A DNA stretch of 51,689 bases from an uncultured Prevotellaceae bacterium. GTDB lineage: Bacteria > Bacteroidota > Bacteroidia > Bacteroidales > Bacteroidaceae. The position numbers were made by a program, and so were the translations under genes. The notes below the pieces were generated by a model. That model was not told the origin of the DNA. It ran no database searches and saw nothing but the letters and a program-made list of their open reading frames with translations. Positions 1 through 8,151 of the stretch are shown piece by piece (the stretch's first letter is position 1; each line of letters starts with the position of its first letter). Where the stretch lies: assembly GCA_900318885.1 (NCBI GenBank), contig ONMN01000010.1, forward strand, positions 1 to 51,689, written 5' to 3'.

Positions 1-795
1 TCGGGCTTTCCAAATCTTGTCTTTCGCGGCGTTGATTTCCTGGAATTTCTTTTCCGCTGCCTTGCGAATATCTTCGCCCAGGGCAGCAACCTTGTCTGGG
101 TGATGTTCCAAAGCCAATTTACGATAGGCCTTACGCACCTCGTCATCCATAGCATTGGGCGAAACACCCAACACCTTATAGGCAGACTCCAAATCATCCT
201 TGCCTAAACCCAGCATCGAATCGACCTCATCGACAGACATCTGCATCCACTGGGCACACTCCTTCAAGGCAGTCACCTCAACAGGATCCACGCGTCCGTC
301 AGCCTGGGCTATCAATACCAGGAAGTTCAGCAACTGCAAACGATGGGAATAGTCCATGTTTCCAGCAATCTGCTGACAACACTGCATCACCGTATTACGG
401 AACGACGAGGCCCCTACCCGCTTCTGTTCGTCGAATAGTTTGCGAAGAATTTCGTCACCCTGAGAACGAGCCACATCACCGAAGTTCTGGCGTAGCACGT
501 TACGTACCAGTTCCATCTCGGAGTGCATCACCTTGCCGTCGGCCTTGATGATATAGGAGGCCAGTACCAACATGGAGAACAGGAAACTATTGCGCTGTCC
601 CTGATTGGTGCGTTGCCGCGTAAAGGTCTGCGATTCAAAACCACTCTGTCCATCGAAGGTTCCCTGTGTCCCTGGAGTATTCACTGCATCAAGCATCTTG
701 TCGAACACACCGCCCAACACAATACCTGCCAAAGCCCCCAAAGGTCCAGCACTCATAAAACCAAGGAATCCTCCTATCCACCTACCTAAGCCCAT
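1..795 (-). CDS. DjlA-like TerB + DnaJ domain protein (3' end outside window)
   Basis: Membrane-tethered J-domain co-chaperone, probably stimulating DnaK. The first about 35 residues are Gly-rich and hydrophobic ([18 protein letters not shown]), as in the DjlA membrane anchor. A TerB-like helical region follows at about 65-195 with two acidic 'ADG(K/R)V' turns (85-89 and 165-169). A J domain starts at about 203 and carries the essential HPD motif at 232-234 (LEHHPDKV). The frame is open to base 1, so 265 residues are visible and only the very C-terminus is missing. The start is the first ATG after an in-frame TAA. The 36-base gap to the next gene upstream holds a 7-bp repeat array. Family assignment is firm; the exact partner is inferred. 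Confidence 0.85.
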   Translation of the reverse strand, partial: MGLGRWIGGFLGFMSAGPLGALAGIVLGGVFDKMLDAVNTPGTQGTFDGQSGFESQTFTRQRTNQGQRNSFLFSMLVLASYIIKADGKVMHSEMELVRNVLRQNFGDVARSQGDEILRKLFDEQKRVGASSFRNTVMQCCQQIAGNMDYSHRLQLLNFLVLIAQADGRVDPVEVTALKECAQWMQMSVDEVDSMLGLGKDDLESAYKVLGVSPNAMDDEVRKAYRKLALEHHPDKVAALGEDIRKAAEKKFQEINAAKDKIWKAR

Positions 796-799
796 AACG

Positions 800-827
800 T
801 CTTACTTCTTACTTCAGACATCTTACA
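800..827. repeat. 7-bp tandem micro-array
   Basis: Four consecutive 7-base units (tcttact, tcttact, tcagaca, tcttaca) fill the gap between the HD hydrolase and the DjlA-like gene. Read on the minus strand, a 13-base stretch (AGATGTCTGAAGT) also occurs inside the coding sequence of the P-type ATPase near 39,160. Confidence 0.75.
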
Positions 828-831
828 TCAT

Positions 832-1494
832 TTAATACTCGTGCCACCAGACAGACTGGTTCTGTTCCTCGCGCTCCAAATCGTCGATGAGACACTCTGC
901 CAACTTCAGCACAACCTCCTGAGGCACCAGGAAACGCTGGTCTTTACTGCGAGGATTGATACAAGGCAGGAAATGGGGCATCTCATGCTTATAGACTTCT
1001 TTCATATGCAGACTATGAGCACCTTCCCCTGCACACGAATAGGTGATGTTAGCCAGACGGTCACACAACTTGACAAACGGGGCATAAGGTGTCTCGCGAA
1101 TGCCCTGATAATATTTCTCACCAGCACGCTCGGCACGTGAACGCCCCTTATCGTTGGTCAGGGCATAGACAATCTCCGTAGCCATCAACGCCTGCTCTTC
1201 TGTCAACATAGAGCCTGCCACCTTCTTCACATCGTTATAGGTCATTCGGGCGTCCTCCATGCTGTCGTGATAGTAGCCGCCAAAGAATAGCGGCAACACA
1301 TCATCTTCTCTGACACACACCAAATGGCCATAGTCACGAATGCCCTGTACCACCATATCCAGATGGTAGCCATAGGGCAAATCGTCGCCATAGGTCTGGT
1401 TCACACTCTTGTGCAAATCGTATGCACTTTGGCGAATCTTCTCAATCTCGTCGGCATACTTTTCCATGTATGCCTCATAGTCTTTTCGTTCCAT
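832..1494 (-). CDS. HD-domain phosphohydrolase, SpoT/MESH1-like
   Basis: Small HD-superfamily hydrolase of 220 residues. It shows the H...HD...D metal-binding pattern: YGYHLDM, then GGYYHDSMED, then KLCDRLANI. The spacing and the 'HDSMED', 'YALTND' and 'KLCDRLANI' blocks resemble the (p)ppGpp-hydrolase half of RelA/SpoT proteins and small alarmone hydrolases, so (p)ppGpp turnover is a plausible role but not shown. The reading frame extends upstream to an ATG at 1566, but a full promoter lies inside that extension (1500-1530), so the ATG at 1494 is preferred. That leaves about 5 bases between the -7 box and the ATG. A second candidate start is the ATG at 1467. Confidence 0.75.
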   Translation of the reverse strand: MERKDYEAYMEKYADEIEKIRQSAYDLHKSVNQTYGDDLPYGYHLDMVVQGIRDYGHLVCVREDDVLPLFFGGYYHDSMEDARMTYNDVKKVAGSMLTEEQALMATEIVYALTNDKGRSRAERAGEKYYQGIRETPYAPFVKLCDRLANITYSCAGEGAHSLHMKEVYKHEMPHFLPCINPRSKDQRFLVPQEVVLKLAECLIDDLEREEQNQSVWWHEY

Positions 1495-1499
1495 GTTTG

Positions 1500-1530
1500 C
1501 AAAGGTAGTAAAAATCGAGCGAAATACAAA
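1500..1530 (-). promoter_or_regulatory. Bacteroidetes-type promoter of the HD hydrolase
   Basis: On the minus strand TTTG is followed by 19 bases and then TACCTTTG (complement of 1500-1507). The -7 box ends 5 bases before the ATG at 1494, so the transcript would be leaderless or nearly so. Confidence 0.65.
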
Positions 1531-1585
1531 GAAAAAATCAATTTTTCTTTTATTTCCGAGATGCATTCTACCTTTACCGAGGGTA

Positions 1586-1643
1586 AAAGATACGAAGAAT
1601 ATTTGAAATAGTGAACTTTTTTTCAGATATTCTTCGTATCTTT
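1586..1643. other. 17-bp perfect inverted repeat
   Basis: Arms 1586-1602 and 1627-1643 are perfect complements (AAAGATACGAAGAATAT against its reverse complement) around a 24-base loop. It lies between the tyrA stop and the HD gene promoter. It may terminate the aromatic operon, but no clean U-tract follows on the minus strand. A smaller palindrome (TTTACC-GAG-GGTAAA) abuts it at 1573-1587. Confidence 0.7.
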
Positions 1644-1658
1644 CGATAAAAACCGCGA

Positions 1659-2453
1659 TTATTGCTTGATTTCGATGTCGCGCTTGACGTTGTTTCGGAT
1701 TTTCGTAAGGTAACCCTTCATACCTTCGGCATCCTTGTTGTCGATGATTTCCAGGAGCTCTTTCAGCTCCGTACGGATCTGCGCCACCTGATCGTGGGTA
1801 TAGGGGTTGAACAGAATTTCCTGCAACAGATAATCGTCCTCGTTGAGCACGCCTTTAGCAATGCGCATGTGACGCTTGAAAGTGGTACCTGGGGCATCCT
1901 GATGTTTCATAACTGCGGCAAAGACGAAGGTACTCACGAACGGAATGGACAGCGAGTAAGCCACCGTCTTATCGTGCTCCTCAAAGGTGTACTCGTAAAT
2001 GTTCAACCCCAGCTTCTGATAGAGGTCCTTGAAGAAGATACGCCCCATATAGTCACCCTCGCTGATGATGATGGCGTTCTCTTCGGAAAGCTGTTGCAGA
2101 TTGGCAAACGTAGGTCCGAACATCGGGTGGGTACTAACGTAGCGCATCCCAGTAGATTCGTAAAATTCCTTCATATCCGTCTTGACAGAAGCGATATCAC
2201 TGATGATACACTCCTTGGGCAGATAGGGAATAACCTCCTTGAAGACAGGAATGGTATATTTCAGCGTCACCGCATTGATGAGCAGTTCGGGCTTAAACTC
2301 CTGTATCTCCTCGAAGGTGGTGAAACGCTGACAGTTGTAGGTGAAACGCATGCGCTTGGCATCGCGCTCAAAGACGGCTACTTCATGTTCGAAACTCAGC
2401 AGGTCGATGAAGAAACTTCCCATCTTGCCTGCACCCATGACTAAGATCTTCAT
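1659..2453 (-). CDS. tyrA: Prephenate dehydrogenase
   Basis: Oxidatively decarboxylates prephenate to 4-hydroxyphenylpyruvate in tyrosine synthesis. The 264-residue protein opens with a Rossmann NAD(P)-binding motif (MGAGKMGSFF) and has the TyrA signature STHPMFGPTF, with the catalytic-region His, and VAYSLSIPFVSTFVFAA. It is the last gene of a four-gene operon and starts 16 bases after the DAHP synthase/chorismate mutase stop. The length fits the short Bacteroidales form without an ACT domain, so feedback control probably acts elsewhere (attenuator, PheA ACT domain). Confidence 0.88.
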   Translation of the reverse strand: MKILVMGAGKMGSFFIDLLSFEHEVAVFERDAKRMRFTYNCQRFTTFEEIQEFKPELLINAVTLKYTIPVFKEVIPYLPKECIISDIASVKTDMKEFYESTGMRYVSTHPMFGPTFANLQQLSEENAIIISEGDYMGRIFFKDLYQKLGLNIYEYTFEEHDKTVAYSLSIPFVSTFVFAAVMKHQDAPGTTFKRHMRIAKGVLNEDDYLLQEILFNPYTHDQVAQIRTELKELLEIIDNKDAEGMKGYLTKIRNNVKRDIEIKQ

Positions 2454-2469
2454 AAAACTGTTTTATGTA

Positions 2470-3534
2470 TCACTTATTGACTATTTCAATCTGTTGACGA
2501 ACACTCTCTTCGTGGATGCTCTCGAAGACTTTGGCGACAAACTCAGCAGCCATACCGGTGAGTGTACCCTGCACGCCACGCTTCTCCAGTATTTCGTTGT
2601 AGCGCGAAGCCTGCAGAACGGTCATATTGTGCTCCTTCTTGTATTCACCAATCTGACGACAAACCTGCATACGCTTGGCCAGGAGGTCCATCAACTGGTT
2701 GTCGAGGTCGTCAATCTGTTTACGCAACTGCTGGATGCCTTCTGTGGTGACGTGCTCATCACGGATAATCAGCAACGAGAGGATGTAGTCGAGCACATCA
2801 GGCGTTACCTGCTGCTTGGCATCACTCCAAGCCTTGTCAGGATCGCAATGGCTCTCAACAATGAGGCCATCGAAGCCCAAGTCCATAGCCTGCTGACACA
2901 GGGGAGCAATCAGTTCACGACGTCCACCGATATGCGAGGGATCGCTGATGATGGGCAACTCAGGGATACGACGATGTAACTCAATGGGAATCTGCCACAT
3001 AGGCGCATTGCGGTAGATTTTCTGCTCGTAAGAAGAAAAACCACGATGGATGGCTCCCAGACGTTTGACACCGGCCTGATTCAGACGCTGCAAAGCACCA
3101 ATCCAAAGTTCCAAATCGGGATTGACGGGATTCTTCACGAATACGGGTTTATCCACACCCTTCAGTGCATCAGCCAAAGCCTGCATAGCAAAGGGGTTAG
3201 CGGTGGTGCGGGCACCAATCCACAGGATATCCAAATCGTACTTCAGAGCTAACTCTACATGCTCCGGAGTTGCCACCTCAGTAGCTATCAGCATGTGGGT
3301 TTCGTCCTTCACCTGCTTCATCCAAGGCAGGGCCTTTTCTCCGTTACCCTCGAAACCGCCTGGTTTGGTACGAGGTTTCCATACACCTGCTCGGAAGTTA
3401 TGACAGCCCTTCAAAGCCAGTTGGCGGGCCGTTTCCATCACCTGCTCCTCAGTCTCAGCACTACAGGGACCTGCAATGACGAAGGGGCGTTCGTTGTCAC
3501 TCGGAAGATTCAGTTTCTCTAATTCCAGTTCCAT
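2470..3534 (-). CDS. Bifunctional DAHP synthase / chorismate mutase (type II)
   Basis: Two-domain enzyme of 354 residues. Residues about 15-260 are a type I-beta DAHP synthase, joining PEP and erythrose 4-phosphate; they carry AGPCSAE with the metal-ligand Cys, FRAGVWKPRTKPGGFEG, and SDPSHIGGRR with the metal His. Residues about 268-354 are an AroQ-type chorismate mutase (LRKQIDDLDNQLMDLLAKRM, then IGEYKKEHN). It commits carbon at the first step and at the branch to prephenate, matching its place between the aminotransferase (2-base gap) and tyrA. This domain order is usual in Bacteroidales. Confidence 0.92.
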   Translation of the reverse strand: MELELEKLNLPSDNERPFVIAGPCSAETEEQVMETARQLALKGCHNFRAGVWKPRTKPGGFEGNGEKALPWMKQVKDETHMLIATEVATPEHVELALKYDLDILWIGARTTANPFAMQALADALKGVDKPVFVKNPVNPDLELWIGALQRLNQAGVKRLGAIHRGFSSYEQKIYRNAPMWQIPIELHRRIPELPIISDPSHIGGRRELIAPLCQQAMDLGFDGLIVESHCDPDKAWSDAKQQVTPDVLDYILSLLIIRDEHVTTEGIQQLRKQIDDLDNQLMDLLAKRMQVCRQIGEYKKEHNMTVLQASRYNEILEKRGVQGTLTGMAAEFVAKVFESIHEESVRQQIEIVNK

Positions 3535-3536
3535 AA

Positions 3537-4697
3537 TTATATCGTTTTTTTAATGCGTTCTAATGCTTGCTGTATTTTATCTTCCTTGGCGCACAGGGAG
3601 ATGCGGATATAACGCTCTCCGTTGCTTCCAAAGATAAAGCCTGGGGTAATGAAGACGCGAGCTTCATGGAGTACACGCTCTGTCAGGTCTTCTACGTTCT
3701 GAATGCTATCGGGAATTTTTCCCCAGAGGAACATACCCACCTGATTCTTGTCGTATGTACAGCCTAAGACATCCATAATCTTCTCAGCCCACTGACGACG
3801 ACGGGCGTAGGTCTCGATATTGAACTCACGATGCCAGGCCTCGTCGTTCTTATATGCCTCAGCAGCAGCAAGTTGGATACCGCGGAAGGTACCGCTCTCA
3901 ATGTTCGACTGCACCTTTAGAATCCACTGGATAAACTGTGCATTCGAAGCACAGAGACCCACACGCCAACCAGGCATATTGTGCGACTTCGACATAGAAT
4001 TGAACTCAATGCAGCAGTCCTTGGCACCAGGAACCTGAAGGATGCTCAGATGCTCCTCGCTGAGGATGAACGAATAAGGATTATCGTTGACCACAACGAT
4101 GTTGTTCGTGCGGGCAAACCGCACGACGCGTTCGTAGGTCTCACGCTGAGCACGACCACCAGTCGGCATATTGGGGTAATTCGTCCACATCAGTTTTACT
4201 CGCGAAAGGTCCATCTTCTCCAGTTCATCAAAGTCGGGCTGCCAGCCATTGTCCTCACGCAAATCGTAGTTGACAATCTTGGCACCTAATATCTTTGATA
4301 AAGAGGTGTACGTGGGATAGCCAGGATTAGGCACCAACACCTCGTCACCCGGATTGACAAAGGCCAGTGTGACGTGAAGGATACCCTCCTTCGAACCAAT
4401 CAAAGGCAGCACCTCGCTTTTGGCGTCGAGGTCGACATTATACCAACGCTTGTAGAAACCTGCCATTGCCTCGCGCAACTCGGGTGTACCCTGTGTAGGC
4501 TGATAGCCGTGGGCATTAGGCTGACGAGCAACCTCACACAGCTTATTGATGGTTTGCTCCGATGGGGGCATATCGGGACTACCGATAGCAAGACTGATAA
4601 TGTCCTTACCCTCGGCATTCATCTGTGCCACTTCCTTCAGTTTGCGACTGAAGTAGTACTCCTGTACTAAACTTAATCTATCTGCGGGTTGTATCAT
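3537..4697 (-). CDS. PLP-dependent aminotransferase, probably aromatic
   Basis: Fold-type I aminotransferase of 386 residues. The Schiff-base lysine lies in SMSKSHNMPGWRVG near residue 234. Other class I/II marks are LAIGSPDMPPS near the N-terminus, NPGYPTYTSL, NYPNMPTGG and NDNPYSF. Sequence alone resembles the diaminopimelate/aspartate aminotransferase group. Position between pheA and the DAHP synthase/chorismate mutase argues that it transaminates phenylpyruvate and 4-hydroxyphenylpyruvate; that substrate call is inference. Spacing is 28 bases after pheA and 2 bases before the next gene. Confidence 0.82.
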   Translation of the reverse strand: MIQPADRLSLVQEYYFSRKLKEVAQMNAEGKDIISLAIGSPDMPPSEQTINKLCEVARQPNAHGYQPTQGTPELREAMAGFYKRWYNVDLDAKSEVLPLIGSKEGILHVTLAFVNPGDEVLVPNPGYPTYTSLSKILGAKIVNYDLREDNGWQPDFDELEKMDLSRVKLMWTNYPNMPTGGRAQRETYERVVRFARTNNIVVVNDNPYSFILSEEHLSILQVPGAKDCCIEFNSMSKSHNMPGWRVGLCASNAQFIQWILKVQSNIESGTFRGIQLAAAEAYKNDEAWHREFNIETYARRRQWAEKIMDVLGCTYDKNQVGMFLWGKIPDSIQNVEDLTERVLHEARVFITPGFIFGSNGERYIRISLCAKEDKIQQALERIKKTI

Positions 4698-4725
4698 ATT
4701 CGTAATAATCGTTTAATTCGTGGGT

Positions 4726-5568
4726 TCAATTTGTTTGTTTCCCGTCTTTATATTCTCCTAAAATCTTAAAGTCCTTGGTTAACGGGATAATTGCGTCAAT
4801 ACTTTGACGGTAACGCGTCAGGTCATCGTACATCACATCGACATAGAACAGGTATTCCCATTCGCGTCCGATGATGGGCAACGACTGAATCTTCGTCAGG
4901 TTCATCTTATAAAAAGATAGAATCGCGAGCACGTGCGAGAGGCTACCCTCCTCATGAGGCAGTGAAAAGACGATGCTGGCCTTGTTGGCCTCCGTCAGCG
5001 GACGCAACAAATCGGCCTTGTTGGGATTACTCACCACGAGGAAACGCGTAAAATTGTGTTTGTTGTCCTCAATATGGTCATCCAACACTTTCAGTCCATA
5101 GAGCCGTGCAGCCTCAGCGTGACAAATAGCTGCCCAACCCTTGTGCTGACCTTCAGCAATCATCTTGGCAGAACCAGCAGTATCCTCAGCCTCCACATTC
5201 TTCAACTGCGGATGCTGGGCCAGAAAGCGACGACACTGCATGAGGGCAACGGGATGGGAATGCACCTCGGTAATGGTATCCCAGTCGTCCTCAGGCAGAC
5301 AACAGATACAGTGGGTGATGTGCAGCTTATGCTCACCAACAATCGTTGTACCTGAGTCGCGCAGCAATTCGTAGTTATGCAACAGCGAGCCCGCAATGGT
5401 ATTCTCGATAGCCAGCATACCAATGGCCGTAGGATCCTGCTTCATCTGAGAGAAAACCTGTTCGAAGGTACTGCAGCATATCAACTGTATCTGCTCTCCC
5501 TCGTAATAGAGGTGAGCTGCTATATCGTGGAACGACCCTTCCAGTCCTTGTATTGCAATCCGTTTCAT
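4726..5568 (-). CDS. pheA: Prephenate dehydratase
   Basis: Converts prephenate to phenylpyruvate for phenylalanine synthesis. The 280 residues comprise a periplasmic-binding-like catalytic domain (MKRIAIQGLEGSFHDIAA, IENTIAGSL, then NFTRFLVVS carrying the conserved TRF) and a C-terminal ACT domain (about 190-275: SIVFSLPHEEGSLSHVLAILSFYKMNLTKIQS, described here in part) expected to bind Phe. No chorismate mutase domain is present; that activity sits on the third gene. It is the first structural gene of the Phe/Tyr operon and lies directly downstream of the attenuator hairpin. Confidence 0.92.
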   Translation of the reverse strand: MKRIAIQGLEGSFHDIAAHLYYEGEQIQLICCSTFEQVFSQMKQDPTAIGMLAIENTIAGSLLHNYELLRDSGTTIVGEHKLHITHCICCLPEDDWDTITEVHSHPVALMQCRRFLAQHPQLKNVEAEDTAGSAKMIAEGQHKGWAAICHAEAARLYGLKVLDDHIEDNKHNFTRFLVVSNPNKADLLRPLTEANKASIVFSLPHEEGSLSHVLAILSFYKMNLTKIQSLPIIGREWEYLFYVDVMYDDLTRYRQSIDAIIPLTKDFKILGEYKDGKQTN

Positions 5569-5598
5569 CTTAACTCTAATCTTTTGTCTCTTAACTAA

Positions 5599-5633
5599 AC
5601 AACCCCACTTTCACTGGTGTGAAGCGGGGTTGT
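5599..5633 (-). terminator. Attenuator terminator hairpin of the Phe/Tyr operon
   Basis: In minus-strand RNA the arms ACAACCCC (5633-5626) and GGGGTTGT (5606-5599) enclose a second stem, CTTCAC against GTGAAAG with one bulge. A weak U-rich run (TTTAGTT) follows, 31 bases before pheA. The 5' arm region is also the partner of the antiterminator strand at 5674-5684, so the two structures exclude each other. Confidence 0.78.
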
Positions 5634-5684
5634 AATTTTTCTTATTTCCTTTATTAAATCTTATACGCAACGACCCGCTTCACA
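5618..5684 (-). promoter_or_regulatory. Antiterminator pairing of the Phe/Tyr attenuator
   Basis: TGTGAAGCGGG in the 3' end of the leader-peptide ORF (5684-5674) is a perfect 11-base complement of CCCGCTTCACA (5628-5618) in the 5' half of the terminator. Beyond a 2-base bulge, GTTG pairs with CAAC. A ribosome reading through to the leader stop codon would cover the upstream strand. A ribosome stalled at the Tyr/Phe run would leave it free. Confidence 0.75.
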
Positions 5685-5738
5685 ATTGCTTGCAAAGTAA
5701 AAATAATAGCCGTAGAAATACTGATTCAACTTATTCAT
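5661..5738 (-). CDS. Phe/Tyr-rich leader peptide (25 residues)
   Basis: A 26-codon ORF (ATG at 5738-5736, TAA at 5663-5661). Residues 7-15 read YFYGYYFYF: five Tyr and three Phe in nine codons. It ends with CEAGRCV. Its last codons form one strand of the antiterminator. It lies about 20 bases downstream of a consensus promoter and upstream of the hairpin before pheA. The composition matches the end products of the four genes that follow, the hallmark of ribosome-mediated transcription attenuation. It is too short for usual gene finders. Confidence 0.82.
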   Translation of the reverse strand: MNKLNQYFYGYYFYFASNCEAGRCV

Positions 5739-5764
5739 TGTCTCGTTTTTTTGTTTATCGCCTG

Positions 5765-5796
5765 CAAAAGTATAACTTTTTCGCGAATCTACCAAA
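5765..5796 (-). promoter_or_regulatory. Promoter of the Phe/Tyr operon
   Basis: Minus-strand TTTG (5796-5793), a 20-base spacer, then TACTTTTG (5772-5765), matching the Bacteroidetes primary-sigma consensus. The transcript should start near 5759, giving a leader RNA of about 190 bases before pheA. Confidence 0.75.
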
Positions 5797-5839
5797 CATT
5801 TTGAAAGAAAAATTGCAATTGTGGCAATAATTTGTCACT

Positions 5840-7240
5840 TTATTCATCCATTTGGAACAACGGATCCTCAGGCATCACCATGATGGGCTTCTGCTCGTAG
5901 TCCTTCAGGAGCTTTTCAGAGACGTACTGTTTGTCAACCACCAGGCGGAACATGTATTCGCGGAACCAACTGGCCGTCATAATCAGACATCCCTGCTGTC
6001 CCCACGAGGCGCCCCACGAGTTCTCGACCTTCCATTTCAGGGGCTGGCCCTGCATGTCGAGGTCGACAGCTGTCAGCGTCATAGCGTGGGTAGAACCGCT
6101 GTCAAAGGTGGAGATACGCTCAGCCTTCGTCATATTAAAAGAGGTATTGAACAACGAAGCATAGTCGAAGTTCTCCAAATCGCAGTAGCCGCGCTTACGA
6201 TCGAGTTGTTTACCCACGTCATAGCTGCTGTAGAGTTTACGGCCATCTTTCAACGAGGCAATGGCCAGCGTCTCAATATCCTCCATCGGCAGATTCAGGT
6301 ACTTCCAGTTATGGCCATCATACACATGGCGGTCGTATTCCACCTCGTAGGTCTTGTAGTATTCGCGACGAGGGTCGTTCATGACCATGATGAAGGTACC
6401 GTTGAGCGGACCACCTACAATTTCCTGATAGAACTCCTTCGGAGTATATTTCTTCTGAGCAGTGATGGCCTTGCCATTCTTGTCTTTGAAAGCGAAGGTA
6501 AACTCCTTGACAGGCTCGCCCAGCGTGATAACCAACATGTGGTACACCTCGGAAAGCATCTCGGTTTTGCGCTGGTTAATGGCATTGGGCTTCTTGCCCT
6601 CAGCCACCATCTTGCGCAATTCCAGTCCCATCTCGCGCAACTTCGATTTGATGATAGACGCCATCTTTGACGTATTCTCTGCCGAATAGGTCTCCGGCTG
6701 GATGTCGGCAGGTACCAAGCCATATTTCTCTGCCAAATCGGCAACACCGCAGAAGGTGCCGCCATCGCTGATGGGATAGTGGAAGAAGAACTGGACGCGC
6801 TGGTCGTCAATGGGTTTCTTGCCTGTGTCAATGACACCTTGCAACATCAAGTTGGCTTTCTCCAACTGGTCCCAAAAGAACAAATAGTCCTGCGACAACT
6901 CAACACTCAACGAGTCGGTGCGCTTTGCGAAATTGGAACGAAGCACATTTAAGCCACTAAACATCCAGCAACGGCCCGAAGATTTCTGGTCGGTGATAGA
7001 CTGTTTCTTCGTTTCCACACTGAAATAGGTATCCAACGCACCAGCATTGGCCTGGTTCTTGGCCAACAAGTCTATCGCATTGGCTGCCAGTGCATTACGC
7101 AAGGCTCGATCCGAGGCAGTAGGCGCATTCTGTTTTTCTATCTGTTGCAACATTTGGGCGGAGATGCCCCCATCCTTCGTCTGGGCACTGGCAGAAAGAC
7201 ATGCAGTCAGTGCAACAGCAAATATCAGTTGTTTTCTCAT
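5840..7240 (-). CDS. Secreted C1-family aminopeptidase (PepC/bleomycin hydrolase type)
   Basis: Papain-fold cysteine peptidase of 466 residues with a type I signal peptide (MRKQLIFAVALTACLSASAQ). Catalytic residues are all visible: the oxyanion Gln (Q85) and nucleophile Cys91 in SSGRCWMF, His385 in GSTHAMTL, and Asn407 in VENSWGASW. PepC enzymes are normally cytoplasmic hexamers. The signal peptide here points to the periplasm, as in other Bacteroidales copies. The start codon overlaps the stop of the M48 peptidase (TAATG), suggesting translational coupling and shared envelope proteolysis. Confidence 0.9.
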   Translation of the reverse strand: MRKQLIFAVALTACLSASAQTKDGGISAQMLQQIEKQNAPTASDRALRNALAANAIDLLAKNQANAGALDTYFSVETKKQSITDQKSSGRCWMFSGLNVLRSNFAKRTDSLSVELSQDYLFFWDQLEKANLMLQGVIDTGKKPIDDQRVQFFFHYPISDGGTFCGVADLAEKYGLVPADIQPETYSAENTSKMASIIKSKLREMGLELRKMVAEGKKPNAINQRKTEMLSEVYHMLVITLGEPVKEFTFAFKDKNGKAITAQKKYTPKEFYQEIVGGPLNGTFIMVMNDPRREYYKTYEVEYDRHVYDGHNWKYLNLPMEDIETLAIASLKDGRKLYSSYDVGKQLDRKRGYCDLENFDYASLFNTSFNMTKAERISTFDSGSTHAMTLTAVDLDMQGQPLKWKVENSWGASWGQQGCLIMTASWFREYMFRLVVDKQYVSEKLLKDYEQKPIMVMPEDPLFQMDE

Positions 7241-8139
7241 TACTTCTTCTTCGTTGTTGTTTTCTTTGTAGTCGTCTTCTTAGTGGTCGTCGTTTTCTTA
7301 GCAGTAGTCGTATTAGTGGTCGTCTTCGGAGGAGTGTAATACCTCAGGGCCTCAGGCATCCACTCCTGAATCTGCTTGATACGGGTGGCATCCGACGGGT
7401 GGTCACTATAGAGGTCGTTTTGCTGGCTGTTGCCATTCTGTGCGGCCATACGCTGCCAGAAAGATACAGCTACCTGAGGATCGTAACCTGCCATAGCGGC
7501 AAAAATCAGACCCAGATGGTCGGCTTCGCTCTCGTGACTGCGCGAATATTTCAGGTTCTTGAAATTGAACTGCTGTGACAATGCCCACTGACCGATAGAC
7601 TGGGCGGTAGCACCCACGCCAACGGCTCCGGCAATGGCTGTACCAATCTGAAGACCGTACTGCTGCTTCATCTGCGTACTCATCTGTTCAGCAGAATGAC
7701 GAGCGACAGCATGGGCAATCTCATGTCCTAAAACGATGGCCAGTGAGGCCTCGTTCTGGGTGACAGGCAACAGACCTTCATAAACGCAGATCAGTCCTCC
7801 AGGCATACACCAGGCATTGACCTGATTGTTCTGAACCAGATTGAACTGCCAATTATAGTACTGCAGGTCTTCCGACATACCAGCCGACCTCAGATAGTTG
7901 GTAACGGCCGTAGCCAACTTCTCACCTACCCTTTTCACCATGGCTGTATTCGTAGCGTTGGTTGACAGTTTGGCAGTCTTCATAAACTCCTGATACTGCT
8001 GCGTGGAGAGGCTCAATACCTCACCGTCACTTACCATCAGACTCTGCTGTCTGCCCGTAATGGGCACAGTCTTAGTGGTTCCGCAGCCCACCAATACGGA
8101 GACCACCACTGACATCAATAAAAATTTTATCTGCTTCAT
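7240..8139 (-). CDS. M48-family zinc metallopeptidase lipoprotein
   Basis: Loip/BepA-type periplasmic protease of 299 residues. The signal ends in a lipobox (VLVGC, Cys19). The zinc motif is HEIAH (139-143), and the third ligand lies in ESEADHLG (203-210). The last about 30 residues are almost only Thr and Lys (TTK/TTKK units), a low-complexity tail not part of the catalytic domain. Such proteases usually act in outer-membrane protein quality control. It is followed with a 1-base overlap by the C1 peptidase. Confidence 0.88.
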   Translation of the reverse strand: MKQIKFLLMSVVVSVLVGCGTTKTVPITGRQQSLMVSDGEVLSLSTQQYQEFMKTAKLSTNATNTAMVKRVGEKLATAVTNYLRSAGMSEDLQYYNWQFNLVQNNQVNAWCMPGGLICVYEGLLPVTQNEASLAIVLGHEIAHAVARHSAEQMSTQMKQQYGLQIGTAIAGAVGVGATAQSIGQWALSQQFNFKNLKYSRSHESEADHLGLIFAAMAGYDPQVAVSFWQRMAAQNGNSQQNDLYSDHPSDATRIKQIQEWMPEALRYYTPPKTTTNTTTAKKTTTTKKTTTKKTTTKKK

Positions 8140-8151
8140 AATACCTATTTA

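Noticed and set aside
5599-5640. Simple terminator of the upstream peptidase gene
   Set aside because: It is more than 200 bases from the peptidase stop and downstream of a consensus promoter and the leader peptide; the alternative pairing with the leader ORF points to attenuation.
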